Shown: positions 1 through 6,943, counted from the stretch's first letter. The stretch: DNA of 8,077 nt from an uncultured Lachnospiraceae bacterium (GCA_905200565.1 CAJKKX010000088.1:1-8077); one strand, 5' to 3'. Numbers and translations are program-made. Notes: generated by a model from the letters alone, not told the origin.

Positions 1-71
1 GCCAGAGAAGATTCGAACTCCCGACACTACGGTCCGTAGCCGTATGCTCTATCCAGCTGAGCTACTGACGC
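1..71 (-). tRNA. tRNA-Arg (anticodon ACG), 3' end cut by the window edge
   Basis: Reading the minus strand from 71 to 1 gives a tRNA cloverleaf. The acceptor 5' strand GCGTCAG (71-65) pairs with CTGGC at the left edge. The D arm contains AGCTGGATAGAGC. The anticodon stem is TACGG/CCGTA and encloses the loop CTACGGA, so the anticodon is ACG, decoding arginine CGN codons. The T arm carries the conserved TTCGAAT loop. About two acceptor bases, the discriminator base and any encoded CCA lie beyond position 1. Anticodon ACG is normally edited to inosine at its first position by TadA in bacteria. Confidence 0.95.
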
Positions 72-112
72 ACACTCTCTGAGTTTCAGATGTCTGTCAC
101 TCAACAAAAAAT

Positions 113-141
113 ATTCTACTATATATTTTCTTTTTTGTCAA
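113..141 (-). promoter_or_regulatory. Sigma-A-type promoter of the tRNA-Arg gene
   Basis: On the minus strand a perfect -35 box TTGACA (141-136) is followed by exactly 17 nt and a -10 box TAGAAT (118-113). Transcription would start near 106, about 35 nt before the mature tRNA 5' end at 71. This suits a short 5' leader removed by RNase P. A run of A-tracts lies directly upstream of the -35 box. Promoter strength is inferred from consensus match only. Confidence 0.88.
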
Positions 142-144
142 CAC

Positions 145-174
145 TTTTTAATTTTTTTTCAATTTTTTTCTTTT
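145..174 (-). promoter_or_regulatory. A-tract UP-like element upstream of the tRNA promoter
   Basis: On the minus strand, successive A-tracts (161-167, 152-159 and 145-149) sit roughly one helical turn apart just upstream of the TTGACA box. This arrangement resembles UP elements contacted by the RNA polymerase alpha subunit at stable-RNA promoters. It is also typical of intrinsically bent DNA. The position and composition are seen directly; the function is inferred. Confidence 0.5.
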
Positions 175-199
175 CCCTTACACCAATATCATAAGCCAC

Positions 200-229
200 A
201 AAAAGGCTTTGGGGCCATCACGCCAAAGC
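200..229 (-). terminator. Intrinsic terminator after the substrate-binding protein gene
   Basis: On the minus strand the stem GCTTTGG (229-223) pairs perfectly with CCAAAGC (212-206) and is followed by CTTTTT (205-200). It lies 20 nt past the stop codon of the binding-protein gene. An alternative fold pairs GGGGC (240-236) with GCCCC (215-211) around the same region. The plus strand also has a T run right after the outer arm, but no plus-strand gene enters from the left. Confidence 0.8.
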
Positions 230-248
230 GTAACAGCCCCGTCCTTTT

Positions 249-1856
249 TTACTTCTCGTAATAGCAATCTCCCAAATATTGGAAGGTCCCAATCTTATTA
301 AATTTGAGTCCCTTAAGGTCTGCTCTTCTTCCTACCATGCTATATTTGTAATACAGAGGTACCCACGGGCAGAGCTCATTTAAGCGAACCTGAAGGTCTT
401 TATATATCTGGAGGCGTTTTTCGCGATTTGTTTCCATCGCTGCAGCATCGATCATTTCATCTACCTTATCATCTTTGAGATATGCACGATTGCCGCTCTT
501 TCCACAATTGCTTGAATGGAATAACTGAGTTACACTGTATGCCGGATCACAAGTAGAATTTGTCCAGCCAAGGATCAGGAGATCATGTTCTCCGGCATTG
601 ATCGCATCCTGAAATGCTCCCCATTCATACACATTGATGTCTACATTAATGCCAACCTGAGCTAACTGAGCCTGAACTATCTGCGCAGAACGACTTCTTA
701 CTTCTCCGGATACATACATCTTAAGATCCAGTCCATTTTCATATCCTGCTTCTGCAAGAAGTTCTTTGGCTTTTTCCAGATCCTGAGGATATGGCTTTAC
801 GTCCTCATTCCACCCAGGCACAGTCTTTGCAACAACGGAGTTGGCTACTTCACCGCGACCTTCTACAATCGTATCTACGAATTCCTGACGATTCATGGCA
901 TAAGTGATCGCCTGACGTACCCGGACATCATCCAATCCTTTTTTGGTTGTGTTCATAGCCATAAATTCTATAGAAGGTGCCGGACAGCTTTCCAGAACAA
1001 GATCTTTACAGTTCTCAATATTGACAGCATCCACCGGATCTACGGTTAAAACCACATCAATCTCTCCTGTTTCCAGTGCGATTGTACGGGCACTTCCTTC
1101 CGGAATAATCCGGTTTGTAATCGAAGTGGCTGTAGCAGGTCCACCAAAGTAGTCATCAAACCGGACCACCGTCCAGTGGTCATTCGGAACCCACTCTTTA
1201 AACATAAACGGACCTGTTCCAATCGGAGCTTCTCCATATGTATCGCCAGCCTCTGTTACTGCCTTCTCTGATAAGATCTTCATACTGCTATCTTTAAGGA
1301 GATACAGAAAGGCTGGACATGGATGTGAAAGATGGATCGTCACCTCATAATCCCCGTCAACAGAAATATGATCAATGGCTGATGCATTAGACATTGCTTT
1401 TGGCATGGTCTTGGCACGCTCTAAACTGAATTTCACATCGCTGGCCTTCAGTTCATCTCCATTGTGAAACTTTACGCCTTCCCGCAGTTTAAATTTGTAT
1501 TTTGTGTCATCCACAATCTCAAAACTCTCTGCCAGATCCCCTACAGGCTCACGGTTATCATCAATTTTGATTAAACCATTATAAATATGGTCATTCAGCA
1601 TTCCAGATGGTGAATCCACCCCCTCCTGTGGATCCATAGACCGGATATCGCTGCTACTCGCCGAAATAATGTCTGTCCGTCCAATGGACTCTGGGTTTTT
1701 CCCTGACGATGTTTCCGCACCGGATGAAGCTGATGTCTCCGTCTTTGAGTCCGCTGTCGATGTACCGGAGTTTCCCCCACTCTGTCCGCAGCCTGACAAT
1801 ACCATAGCCCCGGCCAATGCCAATGCCGTCAGTTTTCCATACATCCTTTTTCTCAT
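249..1856 (-). CDS. ABC transporter substrate-binding lipoprotein, family 5 (peptide/nickel type)
   Basis: This is a solute-binding protein of the SBP_bac_5 (DppA/OppA-like) family, 535 aa from the chosen start. It should be anchored outside the membrane and deliver peptides or similar small ligands to an ABC importer. The N-terminus has a basic head (MRKRMYGK), a hydrophobic segment and the lipobox LSGC with the lipidated Cys at residue 23, then a Ser/Gly/Thr-rich linker to about residue 60. Family hallmarks follow: an ADLAESFEIVDD-like stretch (here GDLAESFEIVDD), LREGVKFHNGDELKASDVKF near residue 125-145, and DVRVRQAITYAMNR near 315. An upstream ATG at 1862 would leave only 2 nt after GGAGG, whereas the ATG at 1856 has 8 nt, so 1856 is preferred. 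It lies 51 nt downstream of the M28 gene and probably shares its mRNA. No permease or ATPase gene is in the window. The ligand is unknown; dipeptides, oligopeptides or conjugates are all possible. Confidence 0.93.
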   Translation of the reverse strand: MRKRMYGKLTALALAGAMVLSGCGQSGGNSGTSTADSKTETSASSGAETSSGKNPESIGRTDIISASSSDIRSMDPQEGVDSPSGMLNDHIYNGLIKIDDNREPVGDLAESFEIVDDTKYKFKLREGVKFHNGDELKASDVKFSLERAKTMPKAMSNASAIDHISVDGDYEVTIHLSHPCPAFLYLLKDSSMKILSEKAVTEAGDTYGEAPIGTGPFMFKEWVPNDHWTVVRFDDYFGGPATATSITNRIIPEGSARTIALETGEIDVVLTVDPVDAVNIENCKDLVLESCPAPSIEFMAMNTTKKGLDDVRVRQAITYAMNRQEFVDTIVEGRGEVANSVVAKTVPGWNEDVKPYPQDLEKAKELLAEAGYENGLDLKMYVSGEVRSRSAQIVQAQLAQVGINVDINVYEWGAFQDAINAGEHDLLILGWTNSTCDPAYSVTQLFHSSNCGKSGNRAYLKDDKVDEMIDAAAMETNREKRLQIYKDLQVRLNELCPWVPLYYKYSMVGRRADLKGLKFNKIGTFQYLGDCYYEK

Positions 1857-1863
1857 ACACATG

Positions 1864-1870
1864 TCCTCCT
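1864..1870 (-). promoter_or_regulatory. Ribosome binding site deciding the binding-protein start
   Basis: The minus strand reads AAGGAGGAC directly before two in-frame ATG codons two codons apart. Only the second ATG (1856-1854) gives a normal spacing of 8 nt from GGAGG, and it also gives a conventional lipoprotein signal peptide beginning MRKR. Confidence 0.75.
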
Positions 1871-1907
1871 TGTTATTATATTGTTACATAATTTTTTCCT
1901 TCTCGCT

Positions 1908-3626
1908 TTATTTCCCCCATCCAGAGATCCATTTCCGGCAATTCTCCGCAACTACGTTCATCTGTCCTGTAAGCCGGTTTCTCTGACGCACAAATCTTGT
2001 CTGGACTGCCAAATAATAATCTGCTTCTGTATTTTCCCTTGTCAGACCCTCTGCCATAGCAAGTCCGGCAAACACCGTTCCCTTTACCGCCGGATCCTGA
2101 TGATATGGGCTGGATGTCGTGTACATGATCCTTGCCAATTCTCCCGCTATTTCCATGATGACATCGTCTGTATGTTTCTGATTCTCCATAGCGTTTTCAA
2201 GATCTGCAACCGCTTCCTTCAGGCTGCCGATCGCCCTCCAGACCGGAGAAAGATCAAATTCCGCACTAAGCTTCTGTTCTATAGAACGAAGCTCGTTTTC
2301 CATAAAGTTGACAAACCCGCTCATCTCTGCAGGAAGCTTCTCACAATTAGCGAAAATGGCCGTCAACTTTGCAATGACTCTTGTATCTCGCAGTGTCACC
2401 TCCGGATCTACCTTATCAAAGGTGTCCTCTTTCGTATGCCACCAGGAAAATGTTTTATGATCCTGTTTTATAAACTGCGGCATCATAGCAAACGGAATAT
2501 CCGCTCCCCAGAAGGTCTGATCTGCGAATCGTACCATCGGCGTCGGTGCCTCCGGTTCTTTATCATTAAACTCCCTTAAAAACTCTCGGTCAAAGGCTTC
2601 GCCCTCCAGCATAGATGTCCGCATTCCAACCACATCCGAACCTTTACAGCCGCAAATATCCATATTAATGTGGGCCACACAATTTTCTTTCAGATCTTCC
2701 CAATGGTGATCATAATACCAGGTCGATCCGGAATAACGGGCATCTGAATGACCGGACCACCAGGCAAGCACTACAGACCGCTCCAGATGTTCCTGATTTT
2801 CTTGAAATACCCTGGCAATCTCCATCATAGCAGCATTGGCAACGCCATTATCCGTTATCCCCTCATACCAGGAATCATAATGACCGGAAACCAACACATA
2901 CTTATCCGATCTTCCCTGAATACGTGCTACTGGCATGGTACTGGAAACGATTGACTGACACATTTCAACGTTAAGGCATGCCGTCAGTGGACCTTCTTCC
3001 AGTTTTTTCTGCAATTCCTTTCCTGCACTTTTTGTGATTTCCACAAACGGAATTCTCGGATAATGACAAGCCAGATCCTCCGGCTCAGGTGTTCCCCATA
3101 CACCTCCAAGCGTTCCATGGTGTGCCAGATCCGCATGCCAGATTGTGATCACGCCCAAAACTCCGGCACGTTTTGCCTCACATGCAAACGCAAAGCTGTT
3201 CTCATATGTCAGAACGATCTTTCCGGCAAATTCTGCCATTCTCGCTCTCTGCTCCTTCTGGCTGCAGCCTCCGGTTGCGCTGATCCGGTCGAAAACCAGT
3301 TCAGCTTCCAGATTTTCCGCTGTTCCACTATACACATACGGAGTCAGAGGCACGATTGCTTCCGAAGAATCCCCTTGGATCCGTATGGATGCTTCTCCCG
3401 GAAGGCTTCTATATACCTGATAAATTTCCCTCTCTACCGGGATTCCCAGTTCTTCCATTCGTTTTGCGATTCGTTCTGCCGCTTTCTCTCCATCCTCAGA
3501 ACCTGTATAGCGGTCCAGGTGACTGAAACACTCTACATCCTTCATGATTCTGGATGTTTCTAAGGCTTTGTCAATTTTTTCAATAAGCTTATTTCCTTCC
3601 GATGAACAAAAACTCATACCCTGCAT
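1908..3626 (-). CDS. M28-family metallopeptidase homologue with inserted PA domain and altered active site
   Basis: This 572-aa protein resembles PA-domain M28 zinc peptidases (aminopeptidase/carboxypeptidase-Q-like fold). Residues about 95-210 form the protease-associated domain (GKIVLTYEN near 135, RIPFVEITKSAG near 191). Residues about 240-410 form the M28 core. Metal-ligand positions are visible: H249 and D251 in GHYDS, D259 in TDN, D323 in NMDICG and H397 in WWHTKEDT. The family's Glu-Glu pair, which supplies the general base and one zinc ligand, should fall in the GEExGLxGSxxY-like stretch. Here that stretch reads SGHSDARYSGSTWY (291-304), with no Glu. About 160 residues of mostly helical sequence follow the core. 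There is no signal peptide, so a cytoplasmic location is inferred. The ATG start has AAGGGG 10 nt upstream. It is the first gene after promoter 3736-3765 and precedes the binding-protein gene. Hydrolase activity is plausible but not certain, given the lost glutamates. Confidence 0.88.
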   Translation of the reverse strand: MQGMSFCSSEGNKLIEKIDKALETSRIMKDVECFSHLDRYTGSEDGEKAAERIAKRMEELGIPVEREIYQVYRSLPGEASIRIQGDSSEAIVPLTPYVYSGTAENLEAELVFDRISATGGCSQKEQRARMAEFAGKIVLTYENSFAFACEAKRAGVLGVITIWHADLAHHGTLGGVWGTPEPEDLACHYPRIPFVEITKSAGKELQKKLEEGPLTACLNVEMCQSIVSSTMPVARIQGRSDKYVLVSGHYDSWYEGITDNGVANAAMMEIARVFQENQEHLERSVVLAWWSGHSDARYSGSTWYYDHHWEDLKENCVAHINMDICGCKGSDVVGMRTSMLEGEAFDREFLREFNDKEPEAPTPMVRFADQTFWGADIPFAMMPQFIKQDHKTFSWWHTKEDTFDKVDPEVTLRDTRVIAKLTAIFANCEKLPAEMSGFVNFMENELRSIEQKLSAEFDLSPVWRAIGSLKEAVADLENAMENQKHTDDVIMEIAGELARIMYTTSSPYHQDPAVKGTVFAGLAMAEGLTRENTEADYYLAVQTRFVRQRNRLTGQMNVVAENCRKWISGWGK

Positions 3627-3701
3627 GTTCTAATTTCCCCTTCTTCTTTCCCCATTCATTTGGGCACGATCCATTTCTTGTGTATTTGTCTGTTTTGTTG
3701 T

Positions 3702-3715
3702 AAAATAATTATTTT
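3702..3715. promoter_or_regulatory. Perfect 14-bp palindrome in the M28 gene leader
   Basis: AAAATAATTATTTT is self-complementary over its full length and lies about 15-27 nt downstream of the predicted transcription start of the M28-binding protein unit. Such a position is typical of a repressor operator. It is made only of A and T in an AT-rich region, so chance occurrence is not excluded. No regulator can be named. Confidence 0.35.
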
Positions 3716-3735
3716 CGTCCTCAGTATTTAAGCAT

Positions 3736-3765
3736 ATTATACAATACCGATTCTTATATCGTCTA
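3736..3765 (-). promoter_or_regulatory. Promoter of the M28 peptidase / binding-protein unit
   Basis: On the minus strand a perfect -10 box TATAAT (3741-3736) is preceded after 18 nt by TAGACG (3765-3760), which matches four of six -35 consensus positions. The start site would be near 3729, giving a leader of about 100 nt before the M28 ATG at 3626. The weak -35 box overlaps one arm of an inverted repeat, which suggests regulated expression (inference). Confidence 0.65.
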
Positions 3766-3810
3766 ATTCTTAATTCGAATATCATATATAATTTTTGCGA
3801 ATACGATATA
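3755..3810. repeat. Inverted repeat around the -35 box of the M28 promoter
   Basis: TATATCGT (3755-3762) and its exact reverse complement ACGATATA (3803-3810) are separated by 40 bp, and the first arm overlaps the -35 box. Between the arms lies the palindrome ATTCGAAT (3773-3780). CGAATA also occurs twice in direct orientation (3776-3781 and 3798-3803). The symmetry and location suggest a two-site operator, but the region is very AT-rich and no binding protein is identifiable. Confidence 0.35.
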
Positions 3811-3845
3811 ATATACTGAAATTATATTCAATTTGTACTATATGC

Positions 3846-3890
3846 AAAAAGCCCCCGGAGAATCCATATCTGATTCTCCTGGAGCTTTTT
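3846..3890 (-). terminator. Strong intrinsic terminator after the tandem amidohydrolases
   Basis: A long hairpin with arms at 3846-3864 and 3872-3890 encloses a 7-nt loop (3865-3871). The outer parts are A-tract/T-tract with a GC-rich core next to them; the inner GGAGAATC/GATTCTCC portion is perfectly paired. On the minus strand it ends in CTTTTT (3850-3846), 35 nt beyond the stop of the second amidohydrolase gene. The symmetry would let it work in both directions, but no plus-strand gene reads toward it. Confidence 0.92.
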
Positions 3891-3925
3891 CCTAACGCTA
3901 AAATATCTAAAAAATGACTATGTTT

Positions 3926-5362
3926 TTACCAGAGTTCCGGTTTTGCATCCTTCGGAAGCGGATTCGGATATGTTTCACCGTCCAGCTCTTCCAACCAGTC
4001 CTGTTTCGCCTTTTCAATAATCTCCGGAGATTCCAGCAGATCGACTGCCGTACATGCCATAATCTTTGCTACCGTCAGCATTCCCTTATGGGCTGCGCTT
4101 GCCTTTCCCTGTGCAACTGCCTGCCAGGAATGAAGCGCCGTTCCTGCTGCGTAACAGCATACATTTGCCCGTACTGTCGGAACAACCCAGCTCACATCTC
4201 CGACATCGGTGGAACCGCTGCCGCCGTATGATATACTCCGGTCCAGCTTAAAGTCCAGAAGAGACATGTCTGTCACTTCCTTCCGTCTGTCCTTTTCCAC
4301 AACATGAGCGATCATATCCTTTAAGCCCTCTTTATCCAGCTCCGTAACCACTTCCTGGAATTTTTTCGCATATGCGATTTCCTCTTCCGTATACCCGATC
4401 GGAATAAAATGATCCAGATGCTTGTCCATCACTTCTTCCAGAGTCTCATTGCCGATCACATTGGAATATGCTGCAACCTGCTTGATATCCACCGTTGTTC
4501 CTGTGATCAGGGCCGCACCCTTTGCAATATCACACATCCGCTCATAAAGCTTCTTGACCTGGGTCACCTTCGGTGCGCGGATTGCATAAAGGACTTGTGC
4601 TTCTGCCGGAATCACATTCGGTGCGATTCCGCCAGAATTTGTGATGGCGCCATGGACTCTCGCCGCATCGATCATATGCTCACGCATATAATTTACGCCA
4701 ATGTCCATGATCTCCACGGCATCCAGTGCAGAACGTCCAAGCTCCGGTGCTCCTGCCGCATGGGAGGAGATTCCGTGGAATGTGAAGATCACACGGAAAT
4801 TGGCAAGATACTTATCTGCCCGAATGATTCTGTTTGTCGTACTCGGGTGCCAGCTGATCGCCGTATCACAATCATCAAAGAAACCATCCCGAACCAGATA
4901 GCCCTTTCCCCCGGCATTCTCCTCCGCCGGACAGCCATAATAACGGATCGTTCCCTTCAGATTTTTCTCCTCCATATAAGACTTCAGCGCATCCACTGCT
5001 GCTACCGCCGCAGTTCCTAACAGATGATGACCACATCCATGTCCGTTTGTCTTCCCCTCGATCAAACAGCGCTCTGTGCTATCTGCCTTTTGCTGAAGAC
5101 TAGAAAGCGCATCAAACTCACCTAAAAACGCAAGGATCGGCTTTCCGCTTCCCCATTCCGCGATAAATGCTGTCTTCTCCCCGGCAAGGTCAGCCCGGAT
5201 TGAAAATCCGCGAGACGCAAGATACTCCTGTTGTACTCGTGAAGACTCATACTCCTGAAAACGCGGCTCTGCATACCCCCAGATCTCATCCGCCATAGAC
5301 GTATATGTCATTTTTTTTGCTTCTACTAATTCTGAGATTCTATCCCTATAATTTTGCTCCAT
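3926..5362 (-). CDS. abgB: M20D amidohydrolase, AbgB-like (second tandem copy)
   Basis: This 478-aa protein belongs to the M20D metallohydrolases related to AbgB, the p-aminobenzoyl-glutamate hydrolase subunit. It should hydrolyse an amide bond in an amino acid conjugate in the cytoplasm. Visible motifs, in order, are GEFDALSSLQ (81-90), NGHGCGHHLLG (metal ligands C110, H112), CPAEE (base E147, ligand E148), WHP (H172) and ALHSWQ (H411). All residues expected for a two-metal M20D site are present. A GTG at 5383 could extend the frame, but it has no ribosome binding site. The ATG at 5362 has GAGGGG 10 nt upstream and gives exactly the length of its upstream paralogue. The two proteins are about 82% identical without gaps; residues 1-50 diverge most and 191-290 hardly at all. 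It follows the first copy by 25 nt and is followed by a strong terminator. The actual substrate is unknown; aminobenzoyl-glutamate, N-acyl amino acids or dipeptides are candidates. Confidence 0.93.
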   Translation of the reverse strand: MEQNYRDRISELVEAKKMTYTSMADEIWGYAEPRFQEYESSRVQQEYLASRGFSIRADLAGEKTAFIAEWGSGKPILAFLGEFDALSSLQQKADSTERCLIEGKTNGHGCGHHLLGTAAVAAVDALKSYMEEKNLKGTIRYYGCPAEENAGGKGYLVRDGFFDDCDTAISWHPSTTNRIIRADKYLANFRVIFTFHGISSHAAGAPELGRSALDAVEIMDIGVNYMREHMIDAARVHGAITNSGGIAPNVIPAEAQVLYAIRAPKVTQVKKLYERMCDIAKGAALITGTTVDIKQVAAYSNVIGNETLEEVMDKHLDHFIPIGYTEEEIAYAKKFQEVVTELDKEGLKDMIAHVVEKDRRKEVTDMSLLDFKLDRSISYGGSGSTDVGDVSWVVPTVRANVCCYAAGTALHSWQAVAQGKASAAHKGMLTVAKIMACTAVDLLESPEIIEKAKQDWLEELDGETYPNPLPKDAKPELW

Positions 5363-5372
5363 GATACCGATT

Positions 5373-5378
5373 CCCCTC
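5373..5378 (-). promoter_or_regulatory. Ribosome binding site deciding the second amidohydrolase start
   Basis: GAGGGG on the minus strand lies 10 nt before the ATG at 5362, inside the 25-nt gap between the paralogues. The sequence before the upstream in-frame GTG (5383) has no purine-rich site. Confidence 0.7.
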
Positions 5379-5387
5379 GTCACATTT

Positions 5388-6824
5388 TTACCAGATTGCC
5401 GGTTTTACTTCCGGTGGAAGCGGATTCGGATACGTCTCTCCGTCCAGTTCTTCCAACCAGTCCTTATGAGCCTTTTTGATGAGCTCCGGATTTTCCAGAA
5501 GATCCGCTCCTGTGCATGCCATGACTTTTGCCGCCGTCAGCATGCCCTTATGGGCAATACTTGCCTTTCCCTGAGCAACAGCCTGCCAGGAATGAAGTGC
5601 TGTTCCTGCCGCATAGCAGCACACATTTGTCTGCACCGTCGGAACCACCCAGCTCACATCACCGACATCGGTAGAGCCACCACCGCCATATGATTCGCTC
5701 CGGTCCAGTTTAAAATCCAACAGTGGCATATCCAGGACTTCCTTCCGCTTGTCCTTTTCAACGACATGAGCGATCATGTCCTTTAAGCCCTCTTTGTCTA
5801 ACTCCGTAACGACCTCTTTGAATTTTCCCGCGTACGCCAGCTCCCCTTCCGTATATCCGATCGGAATAAAATGGTCAAGATTTTTGTCCATGACCTCTTC
5901 CAGAACATCATTTCCGATCACGTTGGAATAAGCGGCAACCTGACGAATATCCACAGTCGTTCCCGTGATCAGGGCCGCACCCTTTGCAATGTCACACATC
6001 CGCTCATAAAGCTTTTTGACCTGAGTTACCTTTGGTGCACGGATCGCATAAAGGATCTGCGCTTCAGCCGGGATCACATTCGGAGCAATTCCGCCTGTGT
6101 TCGTGATCGCACCATGAACTCTCGCTGCGTCGATCATATGCTCTCGCATATAATTCACGCCAATGTCCATGATCTCAACGGCATCCAGCGCAGAACGTCC
6201 AAGCTCCGGCGCTCCCGCCGCATGGGAGGAAATTCCATGGAAGGTAAAGAACACACGGAAATTGGCAAGAAATCTATCGTCTCCCATTGTTTTGTTCGTC
6301 GTGCTTGGATGCCAAGTGATAGCGATATCACAGTCATTGAAATATCCGTCCCGGACCAGATATGCCTTTCCGCCCGCATTCTCCTCCGCCGGACAGCCAT
6401 AGTAGCGGATCGTTCCGCTCATGTGATTCTCTTCCATATAAGTTTTTAACGCATCAACAGCCGCTACGGATGCCGTTCCGAGAAGATGATGACCACAGCC
6501 ATGTCCGTTTGTCTTTCCTGCGATCGGGTGACGTTCTGTGCAGTCTGCCTCCTGCTGTAGGCTGGAAAGAGCGTCAAACTCTCCTAAAAATGCGAGGATC
6601 GGCTTTCCACTTCCCCATTCGGCGATAAATGCGGTCTCTTCTCCTGCGAGATCTGCCTTGACGGAAAATCCTCTCGCTTTTAAGAACTCCTGCTGAAGCT
6701 TCGTGGACTCGTACTCCTGAAATCTCGGCTCCGCAAACCCCCAGATCGCGTCACTGATTTTTGTATATTCATCGCGTCTCTGATCGATCGTCGTGCCGAT
6801 CTCTTTTCTAAAATCTGTTCCCAT
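5388..6824 (-). CDS. abgB: M20D amidohydrolase, AbgB-like (first tandem copy)
   Basis: This is a 478-aa AbgB-like M20D metallohydrolase and the upstream member of a tandem pair. The expected metal site is intact: C110 and H112 in NGHGCGHHLLG, E147/E148 in CPAEE, H172 in WHP and H411 in ALHSWQ. The catalytic domain is split around a dimerisation/lid domain at about residues 190-310, which contains GISSHAAGAPELGRSALDA. Length and motifs fit AbgB of E. coli (about 480 aa), but no AbgA-like subunit or AbgT transporter gene is here. The ATG has AAAGGAG with 9 nt spacing. I see no convincing promoter or terminator in the 119 nt separating it from the upstream flavin-fold gene, so read-through from that gene is likely. 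With its partner it may form homo- or heterodimers (inference). It probably cleaves an aminoacyl or aroyl amide in the cytoplasm. Confidence 0.93.
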   Translation of the reverse strand: MGTDFRKEIGTTIDQRRDEYTKISDAIWGFAEPRFQEYESTKLQQEFLKARGFSVKADLAGEETAFIAEWGSGKPILAFLGEFDALSSLQQEADCTERHPIAGKTNGHGCGHHLLGTASVAAVDALKTYMEENHMSGTIRYYGCPAEENAGGKAYLVRDGYFNDCDIAITWHPSTTNKTMGDDRFLANFRVFFTFHGISSHAAGAPELGRSALDAVEIMDIGVNYMREHMIDAARVHGAITNTGGIAPNVIPAEAQILYAIRAPKVTQVKKLYERMCDIAKGAALITGTTVDIRQVAAYSNVIGNDVLEEVMDKNLDHFIPIGYTEGELAYAGKFKEVVTELDKEGLKDMIAHVVEKDKRKEVLDMPLLDFKLDRSESYGGGGSTDVGDVSWVVPTVQTNVCCYAAGTALHSWQAVAQGKASIAHKGMLTAAKVMACTGADLLENPELIKKAHKDWLEELDGETYPNPLPPEVKPAIW

Positions 6825-6833
6825 ATGTATATG

Positions 6834-6840
6834 CTCCTTT
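6834..6840 (-). promoter_or_regulatory. Ribosome binding site of the first amidohydrolase
   Basis: AAAGGAG on the minus strand with 9 nt to the ATG at 6824. The rest of the 6841-6943 gap shows only a weak CGTG/CACG hairpin and no clear promoter or terminator. Confidence 0.7.
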
Positions 6841-6943
6841 CTATGTTTCCCTTATCCATCAGAACCGTGCAGGCACGTTTCCGGCTCTCTTCACCTCTTT
6901 GTCCCACATGGGCTTCCGTTCGTGCACACACCCGTCCCTCATA

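Noticed and set aside
1881..2579. Long plus-strand open frame of 232 codons
   Set aside because: It lies opposite the M28 gene, its translation is rich in Cys, Arg, His and Ser in no domain-like order, and it lacks a family match I recognise. It is an antisense shadow of the real gene.
4409..5020. Plus-strand frame of 203 codons, with a similar one at 5871-6449
   Set aside because: The two resemble each other only because they are antisense to the two paralogous amidohydrolase genes, whose motifs and start signals are convincing on the minus strand.
5363..5383. GTG start extending the second amidohydrolase by seven codons
   Set aside because: No ribosome binding site precedes it, while the ATG at 5362 has GAGGGG 10 nt upstream and gives the same length as the paralogue.
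3926..6824. The tandem genes as an assembly duplication
   Set aside because: They differ at about 18% of residues and at many silent positions, so they are genuine diverged paralogues.
6864..6879. CGTG/CACG hairpin between the flavin gene and the first amidohydrolase as a terminator
   Set aside because: The stem is only about 4-5 bp and has no U tract on the minus strand.
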